From contig JAZQKZ010000088.1 of the NCBI GenBank assembly GCA_045542415.1, forward strand, positions 1 through 64,000: DNA of 64,000 bases, written 5' to 3'. Position numbers and translations under genes: made by a program. The notes beneath the pieces are model-generated. The model did no database searches. It was given only the letters and a program-made list of their open reading frames with translations, and was not told the DNA's origin. This DNA comes from UMGS1958 sp045542415 (GTDB taxonomy: Bacteria > Bacillota > Clostridia > UBA1381). Positions 40,656 through 50,046 of the stretch are shown here, in pieces; position 1 is the first letter of the stretch; each line of letters opens with the position of its first letter.

Positions 40656-41387
40656 ATGGAAAACATCATAATCGGAAGAAACCCGGTACTTGAAGCAATT
40701 AAATCCGGCAGAACCATTGAAAAAATACTTATAAAAAAGGGTAAATACGAGGGTTCGATGGTACCGGTTGTCAGAAAAGCAAAGGATTCGGGAATTATCT
40801 TACAGGAAGTAGATAAGGCTAAGCTTGACGCACTGGCAGAGGGCGGTAATCATCAGGGTGTTATTGCTTATGTAAGCAATTTCAACTATACTTCCGTAAA
40901 GGATATAATGGAATATGCAGCATCAAAGGGTGAAGCACCGTTTGTAATACTTTGTGACAAGATAACCGATCCTCATAATCTCGGTGCGATTATCCGTACT
41001 GCCGAATGTGCGGGAGTGCATGGAATCATAATTCAAAAGCGTGGAAGTGTCGGAGTAAATGCAACGGTTGAAAAGACTGCAGCAGGTGCAACAGAGCATA
41101 TGAGAGTGGCAAAGGTAACGAATCTCGCATCTACAATTGATGAATTGAAGAAGCAGGGAATGTGGTTTGCGGCAGCTGATATGGGCGGTGAGCCGATGTA
41201 TAATATAGATTTAAAGGGCTCATTGGGGATTATAGTAGGCTCCGAGGGCGACGGAGTGAGCAGGCTTGTAAGAGAAAAGTGCGACTTTATCGCAACAATT
41301 CCGATGTACGGAAAGATAAATTCATTAAATGCATCCGTTGCCGGCGGTATATTGATGTATGAGGCACTTCGCCAGAGAATTAAATAA
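40656..41387 (+). CDS. rlmB: 23S rRNA (guanosine-2'-O-)-methyltransferase RlmB
   Basis: A 243-residue SPOUT-class methyltransferase of the TrmH/RlmB family, which methylates a ribose in the peptidyl-transferase region of 23S rRNA. 'IIGRNPVLEAIKSG' is the typical N-terminal substrate-binding start; the catalytic knot shows 'DKITDPHNLGAIIRTAECAG' near 100-118, 'VEKTAAGATEHM' near 135 and 'IVGSEGDGVSRLV' with 'MYGKINSLNASVAGGILMYE' near 195-232. ATG 40656 is chosen by its ACGGAG site. The frame is open far upstream, but that part overlaps repeat B and is not family-like. The neighbouring genes are unrelated. Confidence 0.93.
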   Translation: MENIIIGRNPVLEAIKSGRTIEKILIKKGKYEGSMVPVVRKAKDSGIILQEVDKAKLDALAEGGNHQGVIAYVSNFNYTSVKDIMEYAASKGEAPFVILCDKITDPHNLGAIIRTAECAGVHGIIIQKRGSVGVNATVEKTAAGATEHMRVAKVTNLASTIDELKKQGMWFAAADMGGEPMYNIDLKGSLGIIVGSEGDGVSRLVREKCDFIATIPMYGKINSLNASVAGGILMYEALRQRIK

Positions 41388-41433
41388 AAAGAGGGCAGGA
41401 GCTTACTTCTGTCGGAAATAAAGAGGTACAATT

Positions 41434-41703
41434 ATGAAAGCAATAGTAACAGTAGTAGGCGAGGATCGCAAGGGTATTATCGCCAGAGTCAGCAATGTTC
41501 TTTATGAAAACGGCGTAAACATTCAGGACATTTCACAGACAATTATGCAGAGTATGTTCACAATGATAATGCTCGTTGACTTACACAGCTCGGATATTTC
41601 GGTACAGGGCTTATCGGACAAGCTGAGCGTAGTTGCTGAGGAAATGGGATTGTCAATTCATGTGCAGAGAGAAGAGATATTTACATCAATGCATAGAATA
41701 TGA
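41434..41703 (+). CDS. ACT domain protein (UPF0237)
   Basis: An 89-residue single ACT domain: 'VTVVGEDRKGIIARVSNVLYENGVNIQDISQT' is the ligand-binding half, followed by two strands and a helix. Such stand-alone proteins sense small molecules, often amino acids. In Firmicutes this gene is commonly paired with the DUF711/UPF0210 gene that follows here, and the two are thought to work together, though no reaction has been established as far as I know. A copy of the 82-nt hairpin family lies between the two genes. Confidence 0.92.
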   Translation: MKAIVTVVGEDRKGIIARVSNVLYENGVNIQDISQTIMQSMFTMIMLVDLHSSDISVQGLSDKLSVVAEEMGLSIHVQREEIFTSMHRI

Positions 41704-41722
41704 TTCGGCTGAATAAATTTCC

Positions 41723-41804
41723 GCATCTTACTATTTTTCAAGGCTCGGAGTACCATCGTACGCCGTCGCCTTTCAAAACAGCAATCTGTGGAAATTTCTT
41801 GCAG
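41723..41804 (+). repeat. 82-nt hairpin family, copy C
   Basis: Begins GCATCTTAC, ends TTTCTTGCAG. Stem AAGGC(41740-41744)...GCCTT(41768-41772), tip GTAC-CATC-GTAC. An outer pairing AAATTTCCGCA/TGTGGAAATTT encloses the whole unit. Confidence 0.75.
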
Positions 41805-41841
41805 CCGAAGGTAATTACATAAATAACAAGGGAGAAAAGCA

Positions 41842-43209
41842 ATGATAAATCCTTTTGAAATAAGAGAAACCATTGACATGATTGACAAGGAAAACCTTGA
41901 TATCAGAACAATTACAATGGGAATCAGCTTAAAAAGCTGTGCAGGTCCTGACATTGATGTGGTTTGTGATAAGGTATATGAGAAAATCACAACTTACGCA
42001 AGGGACCTTGTAAAAACAGGTGAGGATATCGAGAAGCAGTTCGGTATTCCAATTATAAACAAAAGAATTTCGGTAACTCCGATTGCAACTTTGGTTGATG
42101 CATTGGATCATCCGAATACATATAAGTGTGTAAAAATCGCAAAAACACTTGACAAGGCAGCAAAGGCGTGCGGTGTAAACTTTATCGGCGGCTACTCTGC
42201 TCTTGTCCACAAGGGCTATACAAATGGTGAAAGAGTGCTTATTGATTCGATTCCGGAGGCACTTGCATCAACCGATCTTGTCTGCTCAAGTGTAAACGTA
42301 GGTTCAACAAGAGCCGGAATTAACATGGATGCAGTTGCACATATGGGTAAGATTGTAAAGCGTGCGGCAGATCTTACAAAGGATACGCAGGGTTTTGCGT
42401 GTGCGAAGCTTGTAATCTTCTGCAATGCTGTTGAGGACAATCCGTTTATGGCAGGTGCATTCCTTGGCGAGGGCGAGGGCGAATGCGTAATTAACGTAGG
42501 TGTTTCGGGTCCGGGCGTTGTAAAGTGTGCCCTTGAAAAGGTAAAGGGCGAGGATTTCAGCGTTGTTGCGGAAACAATCAAGAAAACAGCATTCAAGATT
42601 ACAAGAATGGGACAGCTTGTTGCTATGGAAGCATCAAAGCGTCTTAATGTTCCGTTTGGTATCGTTGACTTATCGCTTGCACCGACTCCGGCAGTAGGTG
42701 ACTCGGTTGCGTATATTTTAGAGGAAATGGGTCTGGAGCAGTGCGGTACTCACGGTACAACTGCGGCATTGGCGTTGCTTAACGATGCAGTTAAAAAGGG
42801 CGGAGTTATGGCGTCGAGCGCGGTCGGCGGTTTATCGGGAGCATTTATTCCGGTAAGTGAGGATGCAGGCATGATAGCGGCGGCAAAAGCAGGTACGCTC
42901 ACATTGGAGAAGCTTGAAGCTATGACGTGCGTATGCTCTGTAGGACTTGATATGATAGTAATTCCGGGAGATACAACAGCGGAGACGATCTCGGCGATTA
43001 TCGCAGACGAGGCGGCGATCGGTATGGTAAACAGCAAGACAACTGCAGTGCGTGTGATTCCTGCACCGGGTGCGGTTGTAGGCGACGTTGTGGAATTCGG
43101 TGGCTTATTGGGTACAGGTCCGGTTATGCCGGTGAACAAGTGCTCAAGTGCGGAATTTATAGCAAGAGGCGGCAGAATCCCGGCACCGTTGCAGTCATTG
43201 AAGAATTAA
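41842..43209 (+). CDS. DUF711/UPF0210 family protein
   Basis: A 455-residue protein of the UPF0210 (PFL-like, DUF711) family, recognisable from 'IRETIDMIDKENLDIRTITMGISLK' at the start, 'NVGSTRAGINMDAV' near 150 and 'VSGPGVVKCAL' near 222. Related to glycyl-radical-like folds according to structure-based classification, but without a known reaction. It is paired with the ACT protein just upstream, as in many Firmicutes, and may be regulated by it. AAGGGAGAAAAG precedes the ATG. Length is typical. Confidence 0.9.
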   Translation: MINPFEIRETIDMIDKENLDIRTITMGISLKSCAGPDIDVVCDKVYEKITTYARDLVKTGEDIEKQFGIPIINKRISVTPIATLVDALDHPNTYKCVKIAKTLDKAAKACGVNFIGGYSALVHKGYTNGERVLIDSIPEALASTDLVCSSVNVGSTRAGINMDAVAHMGKIVKRAADLTKDTQGFACAKLVIFCNAVEDNPFMAGAFLGEGEGECVINVGVSGPGVVKCALEKVKGEDFSVVAETIKKTAFKITRMGQLVAMEASKRLNVPFGIVDLSLAPTPAVGDSVAYILEEMGLEQCGTHGTTAALALLNDAVKKGGVMASSAVGGLSGAFIPVSEDAGMIAAAKAGTLTLEKLEAMTCVCSVGLDMIVIPGDTTAETISAIIADEAAIGMVNSKTTAVRVIPAPGAVVGDVVEFGGLLGTGPVMPVNKCSSAEFIARGGRIPAPLQSLKN

Positions 43210-43225
43210 GAACTTTGAAATAAGA

Positions 43226-43256
43226 AGAACTCAAATGCTTTGCTTTTGAGTTCTTT
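43226..43256 (+). terminator. Hairpin between DUF711 and serine hydrolase genes
   Basis: AAGAACTCAAA and TTTGAGTTCTT pair perfectly around 9 nt. The T-run after it is poor, so it is a weak terminator or a processing signal. Confidence 0.5.
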
Positions 43257-43275
43257 GTGTCTTGGGAGAAAAACA

Positions 43276-44682
43276 ATGAACATACAAAAAACAACTTACA
43301 GCGAAGCAGGAATATCCGCATCATGCGTCCTTGATTTCGTGAACGAAATCAAGGACATCTGTATGCACAGCTTTATTATGCTTCGCAATGGAAAAATATT
43401 CAGTGAAATGAGCTATCACGATATAACTCCCGATACACCGCAAAGACTGTACTCGGTCAGTAAAACCTTTACGGGTGCGGCAATCGGTATGCTCATATAT
43501 GAGGGCAAGCTCTCGCTTGATGATAAAATCATAGACCACTTCGGCAAAAAAAGCGAATACAAGTGGGTAAACGATATGACAATCCGCGACTGCCTTATGA
43601 TGGCGACTTGTCATAACGGTACTACATATAAGGTTACGGACAAAGAATGGGTTGAGACTTTTTTTAATACAAAACCGACACACCCCTCGGGGACAGTGTA
43701 TCATTATGATACGTCTGCTTCACATACGCTTTCGGCGTTGGTGGAGCGTATCACGGGAATGCGACTTATGGAATACCTTCGCATGAAGATGAATTTGAGT
43801 GACGGCGTAGATTGCGTAAAGGGACCGGACGGCTATTCGTGGGGCGGCAGTGGAGTTATTGCTAATCTTTACGATATGGCAAAGCTCGGACATCTGTATA
43901 TGAACGGCGGTGTACTTGACGGAGTACGTCTGATGAGCGAGGAGTATGCAAGAGAATCGACAACTAAGCAGATTGACAACGATTCGGGATTTAACCACCG
44001 CTGGACCAAGGGGTATGGCTATCAGATATGGATGACAGAATACGGCTACGCATTTTTTGGTGCAGGCTCACAGGATGTTCTGTGTGTACCGGATAAGGAT
44101 TTTATGTTTGTATGTACTGCCGATAATCTGGGAGACGGAAATAACGGAGTAAGACTTGAAAAGGCACTTATTAATAATATTATAAACAAGCTTGACGTGG
44201 TGACGGAAACTGATTTGGAAGCAGAAGCAAAGCTTGCGGATATGAAACCGGATTTGCCGCATTTGGAGGGTGTCGGTGAGCATCTTGACGGCAAGGGCAG
44301 ATACATATTGGAAGAAAACACAATGAGCTTAACTGAGATTGAGTTGGACTGCGAAAACGGAGTGCTGATTTATAATACGCCGAGAGGTGAGAAAAGACTT
44401 GAATTTGCAATGGATTGCTACAAGGATTCTCTGTTCCCGGAAACGCATTATTTCGGCAGACAAATCGGCGTAAGCGGTAACCGTGAATACAAGTGTACAT
44501 CAATGGGTGCGTGGACGGAGTATAACAAGTTTGAAATCAAGACATGGATTCTTGACGACCATACCGGCGGAGTTTATTTTACGCTTGTATTCAAGGGTGA
44601 TGAAATCTCGGTATGCTTCCGTAAACATGGCGAGTGGTATCTGGAAGAGTATAACGGATTTGCAGGAGGTATGAGATTGTGA
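43276..44682 (+). CDS. Serine hydrolase (beta-lactamase / class C-like family)
   Basis: A 468-residue protein of the beta-lactamase-related serine hydrolase family. The nucleophile motif SVSK (SxxK) is near residue 73 in 'RLYSVSKTFTGAAIGM', and a 'YDTSASH' segment near 148 may provide the YxN-type tyrosine. 'GYGYQIW' and 'AFFGAGSQDV' near 245-265 match the third motif region. The last 150 residues form an extra beta-rich domain. No signal peptide, so it is cytoplasmic, which makes antibiotic resistance unlikely; an esterase or peptidase role is more plausible. GGGAGAAA precedes the ATG at 43276. Confidence 0.82.
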   Translation: MNIQKTTYSEAGISASCVLDFVNEIKDICMHSFIMLRNGKIFSEMSYHDITPDTPQRLYSVSKTFTGAAIGMLIYEGKLSLDDKIIDHFGKKSEYKWVNDMTIRDCLMMATCHNGTTYKVTDKEWVETFFNTKPTHPSGTVYHYDTSASHTLSALVERITGMRLMEYLRMKMNLSDGVDCVKGPDGYSWGGSGVIANLYDMAKLGHLYMNGGVLDGVRLMSEEYARESTTKQIDNDSGFNHRWTKGYGYQIWMTEYGYAFFGAGSQDVLCVPDKDFMFVCTADNLGDGNNGVRLEKALINNIINKLDVVTETDLEAEAKLADMKPDLPHLEGVGEHLDGKGRYILEENTMSLTEIELDCENGVLIYNTPRGEKRLEFAMDCYKDSLFPETHYFGRQIGVSGNREYKCTSMGAWTEYNKFEIKTWILDDHTGGVYFTLVFKGDEISVCFRKHGEWYLEEYNGFAGGMRL

Positions 44683-44736
44683 TAAACCAAAATTCGCATT
44701 CCCGTTCCATATTTTTTGACTTTTTCAAATATTCTC

Positions 44737-44765
44737 TTGCAAATGATGCAAAAATATAGTACAAT
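44737..44765 (+). promoter_or_regulatory. Promoter of the glycosyltransferase gene
   Basis: TTGCAA (44737-44742), 17-bp spacer, TACAAT (44760-44765), 34 bp before the start codon. Confidence 0.55.
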
Positions 44766-44799
44766 AATATATAATACTATTTTTATGAGGTGAAAAAGA

Positions 44800-47700
44800 A
44801 TGGCATTGATTCTTACAATTACTGCCGCATGTTTGCTGTTGGGCTACGGAATATGGCAGTATGCACTGAGTCCGGGGCTTAAAAAGCCGGGCAGAGGTGA
44901 CAATAATGCACTGTATATTATCGGTGTTATGGTAATATCTTTTATTATCCATATCATATGTGCAGCATCCTATCACGGACATAAGACTGATATGACATGC
45001 TTCTCGGCATGGTCGTCGCAGGTTTTTACTAACGGAATAGGCGAGTTTTATGCGTCGGAAAGCTTTCATGACTATCCACCGGGTTACATGTATGTTTTAT
45101 ATGTAGTTGGTGCATTGAAGCAGTTGTTTGAGCCGTCAGGAGCAGGTCTGGACGTTCTTATAAAGCTGCCTGCAATAATATGTGATATGTTTACCGGCTG
45201 GCTGATTTACAGAGTTGCCGATAAGAAGCTCGGCAATGCAAGAGCCGCACTTATAAGCGGACTTTATCTGTTTAATCCGGCGGTTGTTATGAACAGCAGT
45301 GTCTGGGGACAGGTGGATTCGGTTTATACGCTATTTGTTGCAATAATGATTTATCTTATCAGCGAAAGACGTATGATTGCATCATATTATATTTTTGCAC
45401 TGTGTCTTTTTATTAAACCGCAGGCACTTATATTTACGCCTGTGTTGATTTTCGGAATAGTTGAAAATGTGTTTTTACCTAAGTTTGATAAGGACAAGTT
45501 TGTTAAAAATCTTCTTTGCGGTCTGGGTGCAATTGCAATGCTTTTTGTACTTGCCCTACCGTTCGGAATCACACATGTAATCGAGCAGTATAAGGCTACG
45601 CTTGAATCGTATCCGCATCTTACCGTAAATGCATTCAATATCTGGGGTGCGGCAGGACAGAACTGGACTGACCTTACTCCAATAACAACAGCTGTGGGAT
45701 ATATCTTCATTATACTTATTGTGATATATTCCGTATATCTCTTCTTCAAAACAAAGAGCAGAGCAAAGTACTATTTTACGGCGGCGTTCCTTTCGCTTGC
45801 AACATATATGCTTTCTACAAAGATGCATGACAGATACGCTTTCCCGACAATGGCAATGCTTATACTTGCATTTATAGAGGCGAGAGATTTAAAAACCTTT
45901 GCCCTCTATATCCTTAACTCGGCGGCACAGTTCTTTAATGTCGCATGGGTACTCTTTATCTATGAGCAGGATATAAACAAGTATTTCAAGAGTCCGGTAA
46001 TTGTGAGTGCATCGGTAATTAACATTCTGATTTTCGCATATTTTATGTATATATCACAGAAAAACTATGTTGCAGATAAAATTAATACAATTGAACCGGA
46101 TGCACCGGTTATCGGAAAAAAAGGTGCAAGGGGCAAGGCTGCAAATGCTGCAACAAAGCAGACACATATACCGTCAAAGCCCAAAAAGCAGCTTTTCAGA
46201 ACGCAGATTCTTGCAAAGCTGACAAAGGTTGATATAATTGCAATGATTATAATTACTGTAATTTACAGTGGTATTGCGTTGTATGATCTGGGAGATATGG
46301 CAGCACCGGAAACAGAGGCTGCAATTGCGGGTAATTCGCTGACTGTTGATTTTGGTGAAGAAACTCAGATTGCCGAGCTGAAATTTTTCAACGGGTCATA
46401 TCATCTTGAAAAAAATAAGGTGCTTGAGCTTTCGTTCAAAAATGCGGACGGAGTACAGGTGAAAAAAGAAAACTGTAATTCAGGTGCAGTATTCTTCTGG
46501 ACCGAGAAAAATATTAATATAGCTGCAAGATATGTGACAATATCCACAAAAGCAAAGGAGAATCTGAACATAAAGGAAATGTGCTTCCTTGATGCTCAGG
46601 GTAATATTATAACGCCCGTGAACGCACAGGATGCATCAATTGCGGCATTATTCGATGAGCAGGAGCTTTGTCCGGAAGCGGAGAACTTCAGAAACAGTAC
46701 CTATTTTGATGAAATATATCATGCCCGTACAGCATATGAGTTTATTAATAAGCTCTCGATTTATGAATGGACACATCCGCCGCTCGGCAAGCTGATTATG
46801 GCTCTGGGTATAATGGTATTTGGAATGAATCCGTTCGGCTGGAGAATTTCGGGTACGGTAATCGGCATATTGATGATTCCGATTATTTATATATTTGCAA
46901 AGAAACTGTTGACACACAGCTGGCTTGCTATAGTAACATGCCTGCTGTTTACGTTTGACTTCATGCACTTTGCACAGACGAGAATTGCGACCATAGACGT
47001 GTATGTAACGTTCTTTATCATGCTGATGTATCTGTTTATGTTCAAGTACTATACCATGAACTTCTATGATGCATCGTTCAAAAAGACGCTTGTACCGCTG
47101 GCACTGTCCGGAATATGTATGGGTCTCGGTGTTGCGGCAAAGTGGACGGGTGCATATGCAGGAGCAGGACTTGCAGTGGTGTTCTTCTATACAATGCTTC
47201 AGAGATACAATGAGTACCGTGCAGCATTGAAGAACAGGCAGGGAACATCAAATGAAATTCCCAACAGACGTATTATCGATGAATTTACGCCTAAGTTTAC
47301 AAGAACATTGATGTGGTGCGTGCTGTTCTTTGTGGTTATTCCGCTTGTTATATATTGGTGTGCATATATTCCGTATATGCAGACACCGAGCAGTGATGGC
47401 TTCAAAACAGCAATAACAACTGCGAATTCAATGTACACATATCATGCAAAGACAGTGCTTGATTCAACGCACTCATTCTCATCTGAATGGTACAAGTGGC
47501 CTATTATGACAAGACCTATATGGTATTATTCGGGAACGGCAGATAACGGACTCAAGGAGGGCATAAGCTCATTCGGTAATCCGGCGGTATGGTGGACAGG
47601 TATTGCAGCATTGCTGTATGTGATTTATATAGCAGTTAAAAAACGTGACAGGAATGCACAATTTTTAGTGATTTCATACTTTGCACAGCTTATCCCCTGG

Positions 47701-47958
47701 ATGGGCGTATCGAGACTTACATTTATCTATCATTATTTCCCGTGTGTGCCCTTTGTTGTACTGATGATAGGATATTCGATTTATGATATTCATAAGAATG
47801 CAGGAAACAAGAAAGCGGTATTGGGCGGAGCGATAGCGTTAACGGTAATTGCAGTAGCGTTGTTTGCATTGTTCTATCCGGTTCTTTCGGGACAGCCATG
47901 TGATCCGGAGTTTGCGAAAAACTGGCTCAAATGGTTTGACAGCTGGATATTGTTATAA
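44800..47958 (+). CDS. Fused membrane glycosyltransferase with PMT domain
   Basis: A 1052-residue membrane enzyme made of two glycosyltransferase halves. Residues 1-420 form a GT-C mannosyltransferase-like unit with about ten helices and 'FYASESFHDYPPGYMYVLY' near 84 (aspartate in the first outer loop). A basic linker (about 430-470) follows. Residues about 480-1052 match protein O-mannosyltransferases: 'YFDEIYHARTAYEF' near 634 with the DE pair, 'EWTHPPLGKL' near 652, and the PMT_4TMC end with 'WPIMTRPIWYY' near 904. Likely uses a polyprenyl-phosphate sugar outside the membrane to modify proteins or envelope polymers. No partner genes are adjacent. Confidence 0.85.
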   Translation: MALILTITAACLLLGYGIWQYALSPGLKKPGRGDNNALYIIGVMVISFIIHIICAASYHGHKTDMTCFSAWSSQVFTNGIGEFYASESFHDYPPGYMYVLYVVGALKQLFEPSGAGLDVLIKLPAIICDMFTGWLIYRVADKKLGNARAALISGLYLFNPAVVMNSSVWGQVDSVYTLFVAIMIYLISERRMIASYYIFALCLFIKPQALIFTPVLIFGIVENVFLPKFDKDKFVKNLLCGLGAIAMLFVLALPFGITHVIEQYKATLESYPHLTVNAFNIWGAAGQNWTDLTPITTAVGYIFIILIVIYSVYLFFKTKSRAKYYFTAAFLSLATYMLSTKMHDRYAFPTMAMLILAFIEARDLKTFALYILNSAAQFFNVAWVLFIYEQDINKYFKSPVIVSASVINILIFAYFMYISQKNYVADKINTIEPDAPVIGKKGARGKAANAATKQTHIPSKPKKQLFRTQILAKLTKVDIIAMIIITVIYSGIALYDLGDMAAPETEAAIAGNSLTVDFGEETQIAELKFFNGSYHLEKNKVLELSFKNADGVQVKKENCNSGAVFFWTEKNINIAARYVTISTKAKENLNIKEMCFLDAQGNIITPVNAQDASIAALFDEQELCPEAENFRNSTYFDEIYHARTAYEFINKLSIYEWTHPPLGKLIMALGIMVFGMNPFGWRISGTVIGILMIPIIYIFAKKLLTHSWLAIVTCLLFTFDFMHFAQTRIATIDVYVTFFIMLMYLFMFKYYTMNFYDASFKKTLVPLALSGICMGLGVAAKWTGAYAGAGLAVVFFYTMLQRYNEYRAALKNRQGTSNEIPNRRIIDEFTPKFTRTLMWCVLFFVVIPLVIYWCAYIPYMQTPSSDGFKTAITTANSMYTYHAKTVLDSTHSFSSEWYKWPIMTRPIWYYSGTADNGLKEGISSFGNPAVWWTGIAALLYVIYIAVKKRDRNAQFLVISYFAQLIPWMGVSRLTFIYHYFPCVPFVVLMIGYSIYDIHKNAGNKKAVLGGAIALTVIAVALFALFYPVLSGQPCDPEFAKNWLKWFDSWILL

Positions 47959-47970
47959 GCCTGATTGGTT

Positions 47971-48010
47971 AAAATCCGATTGTAAAGAAAATTTTACAAT
48001 CGGATTTTTT
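47971..48010 (+). terminator. Terminator of the glycosyltransferase gene
   Basis: AAAATCCGATTGTAAA and TTTACAATCGGATTTT are complementary, followed by more T residues. Confidence 0.88.
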
Positions 48011-48048
48011 ATGTAAATTCTACATTACTTTAGGCATAAAAAAGAATT

Positions 48049-48083
48049 TTTACATTGACTTTACAAAAAAGTAATGTTATAAT
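48049..48083 (+). promoter_or_regulatory. Promoter with Pho-box-like repeats
   Basis: TTGACT (48055-48060) and TATAAT (48078-48083), 17-bp spacer. Overlapping the -35 box are two TTTACA copies (48049-48054 and 48060-48065) separated by 5 bp, the spacing of PhoP-binding repeats in Bacillus subtilis. It precedes a Na/Pi cotransporter gene and lies 2 kb from a PhoB/PhoR-like pair, fitting phosphate control. Confidence 0.5.
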
Positions 48084-48228
48084 ATGCTTTGTAAGGTAAA
48101 TTTATATTTGCCGACAGAAAGTTACACAATTTTTAATTAGGCTTGCATATAATGAATATGTTTTTGCGGATAATTTTATAATCTGTACTATATAATTATA
48201 TTGCTTGCGTACGTTAAGGAGAAAACAC

Positions 48229-49983
48229 ATGACAATTTTCAATGTATTTGTGCTTTTAGGCGGATTAGCGATGTTCCTTTACGGAATGGAGGTTATGGGA
48301 GACGGATTAAAGCGTCTCGGCGGTGGTAAGCTTGAAAGAATTTTAGGTGAGCTTACATCAACACCGATTAAGGGAGTTCTTTTAGGTGCCCTTGTTACTG
48401 CGATTATCCAGTCATCATCGGCAACTACTGTTATGGTAGTCGGCTTTGTTAATTCGGGTATCATGCAGCTGAGTCAGTCTGTGGGCATTATCATGGGTGC
48501 CAATATCGGTACAACGATTACCTCGTGGATTCTGAGCTTATCGGGAATTGAGGGCGATGCATGGTTCGTTCAGATTCTCAAGCCTGTAAACTTTACTCCG
48601 ATTCTTGCTTTTATAGGTATCATTATGATAATGATAACAAAATCGGAAAAGAAAAAGAATATCGGTACAATTCTTATTGGTTTTGCGGTTCTGATGTTTG
48701 GTATGGAGCAGATGTCGGGTGCGGTTGAGCCGTTAGAGAAAGAAGAATGGTTCAGAAACATCCTTCTTATGTTTGAGAATCCGTTACTGGGTGTTCTTGC
48801 CGGTGCAGTGCTTACTGCGATTATCCAGTCATCATCGGCATCAGTCGGTATTTTACAGGCACTTACGGTTACGGGTGCAATTACATTGGGTTCTGCAATC
48901 CCGATTATCATGGGTCAGAATATCGGTACATGTGCAACCGCTTTAATCTCATGTATCGGTGCAGGAAAGAATGCAAAACGTACAGCAATGGTTCATCTGT
49001 ACTTTAATATTATCGGTACAATACTTTTCCTGACTGTATTCTACACGCTAAACGCTATATTCCGTTTCGATTTTGTGGCAGAAACAGCAGGTCCGGTTCA
49101 TATTGCAATTGTTCATTCAATCTTCAATATCTTTGCAACAATAGTTCTTCTGCCGTTTAATAAGCTGCTTGAAAAGCTTGCAAGATTTACAATCCGTGAG
49201 GGTGCAACAATAGATATATTCGCAAAGCTGGACGAGCGTTTTCTTGCAACTCCGTCATTTGCTATTGACCAGTGTATGACGATGGCAATCAACATGGGTT
49301 ATATCGCAAAGGAAACCTATGAGATGGCTGTAAGCTGCATGGAAAACTACGATGAAGCGATGGATAAGAAAATTATTGAAAATGAGACGTTATCTGACGA
49401 GTATGAGGATGCGTTGGGGTCATATCTTGTAAAGGTTTCATCGAGAGATCTTTCGGAAGAAGATTCAAAGAGAATATCATTCCTGTTACATGCAATCGGC
49501 GATCTTGAACAGATAAGTGATTACAGTGCAAATATTCTTCACAGTGCAAGAAGCAAGTATGAAAAGAACCTTGCTTTCTCGGATAAGGCTGTAAATGAAA
49601 TGAAGATTATGTCAAATGCAGTTGAGGAGACAATTGACGTACTTATGAGTGCGCTCAGAGACTTTGATACAAGCTGTGCAATCAGAGTTGCAACACTTGA
49701 ATCAGTTGTTGACAGTCTGAAGAGATATTTGAAGAAGCGTCATATCGGAAGAGTAAGAGACGGTAAGTGTACTGTAGATACAGGCTTTGTCTTTACTGAC
49801 TATATTACTGTTCTTGAAAAGGTTTCAGACCACTGTGCAAATATCGCAGCTTCGGTTATTGAGCTTAATGAGAATGCATTTGACCTCCACCATTTTATGG
49901 GTGAGGTAAAGGAAATGCCGGAATACAAGGAAATGTATGCTGAATATGTGCAGAAGTATGCACTTCCGTTTTCGACAAAATAA
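48229..49983 (+). CDS. Na+/phosphate cotransporter with PhoU-like domain
   Basis: A 584-residue protein of the Na/Pi-cotransporter family. The membrane half (1-310) contains the duplicated signature 'TAIIQSSSATTVMVVGF' near 57 and 'TAIIQSSSASVGILQAL' near 204, with the QSSS motif characteristic of NaPi-II transporters. The C-terminal 240 residues are a PhoU-like helical domain. It takes up phosphate driven by sodium. ATG 48229 follows TAAGGAG. A 145-nt leader without clear riboswitch features separates promoter and gene. The adjacent two-component system probably regulates it. Confidence 0.93.
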   Translation: MTIFNVFVLLGGLAMFLYGMEVMGDGLKRLGGGKLERILGELTSTPIKGVLLGALVTAIIQSSSATTVMVVGFVNSGIMQLSQSVGIIMGANIGTTITSWILSLSGIEGDAWFVQILKPVNFTPILAFIGIIMIMITKSEKKKNIGTILIGFAVLMFGMEQMSGAVEPLEKEEWFRNILLMFENPLLGVLAGAVLTAIIQSSSASVGILQALTVTGAITLGSAIPIIMGQNIGTCATALISCIGAGKNAKRTAMVHLYFNIIGTILFLTVFYTLNAIFRFDFVAETAGPVHIAIVHSIFNIFATIVLLPFNKLLEKLARFTIREGATIDIFAKLDERFLATPSFAIDQCMTMAINMGYIAKETYEMAVSCMENYDEAMDKKIIENETLSDEYEDALGSYLVKVSSRDLSEEDSKRISFLLHAIGDLEQISDYSANILHSARSKYEKNLAFSDKAVNEMKIMSNAVEETIDVLMSALRDFDTSCAIRVATLESVVDSLKRYLKKRHIGRVRDGKCTVDTGFVFTDYITVLEKVSDHCANIAASVIELNENAFDLHHFMGEVKEMPEYKEMYAEYVQKYALPFSTK

Positions 49984-49996
49984 TTTCAGATGACAG

Positions 49997-50029
49997 GAGG
50001 AACAAAAAGGGGATTTTTGTTCCTCTTTT
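49997..50029 (+). terminator. Terminator between transporter and response regulator
   Basis: GAGGAACAAAAA pairs with TTTTTGTTCCTC, then TTTTC. Some transcription may pass through, as no strong promoter is visible before the regulator gene. Confidence 0.8.
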
Positions 50030-50046
50030 CTTGAGGGAGGAAAGGT

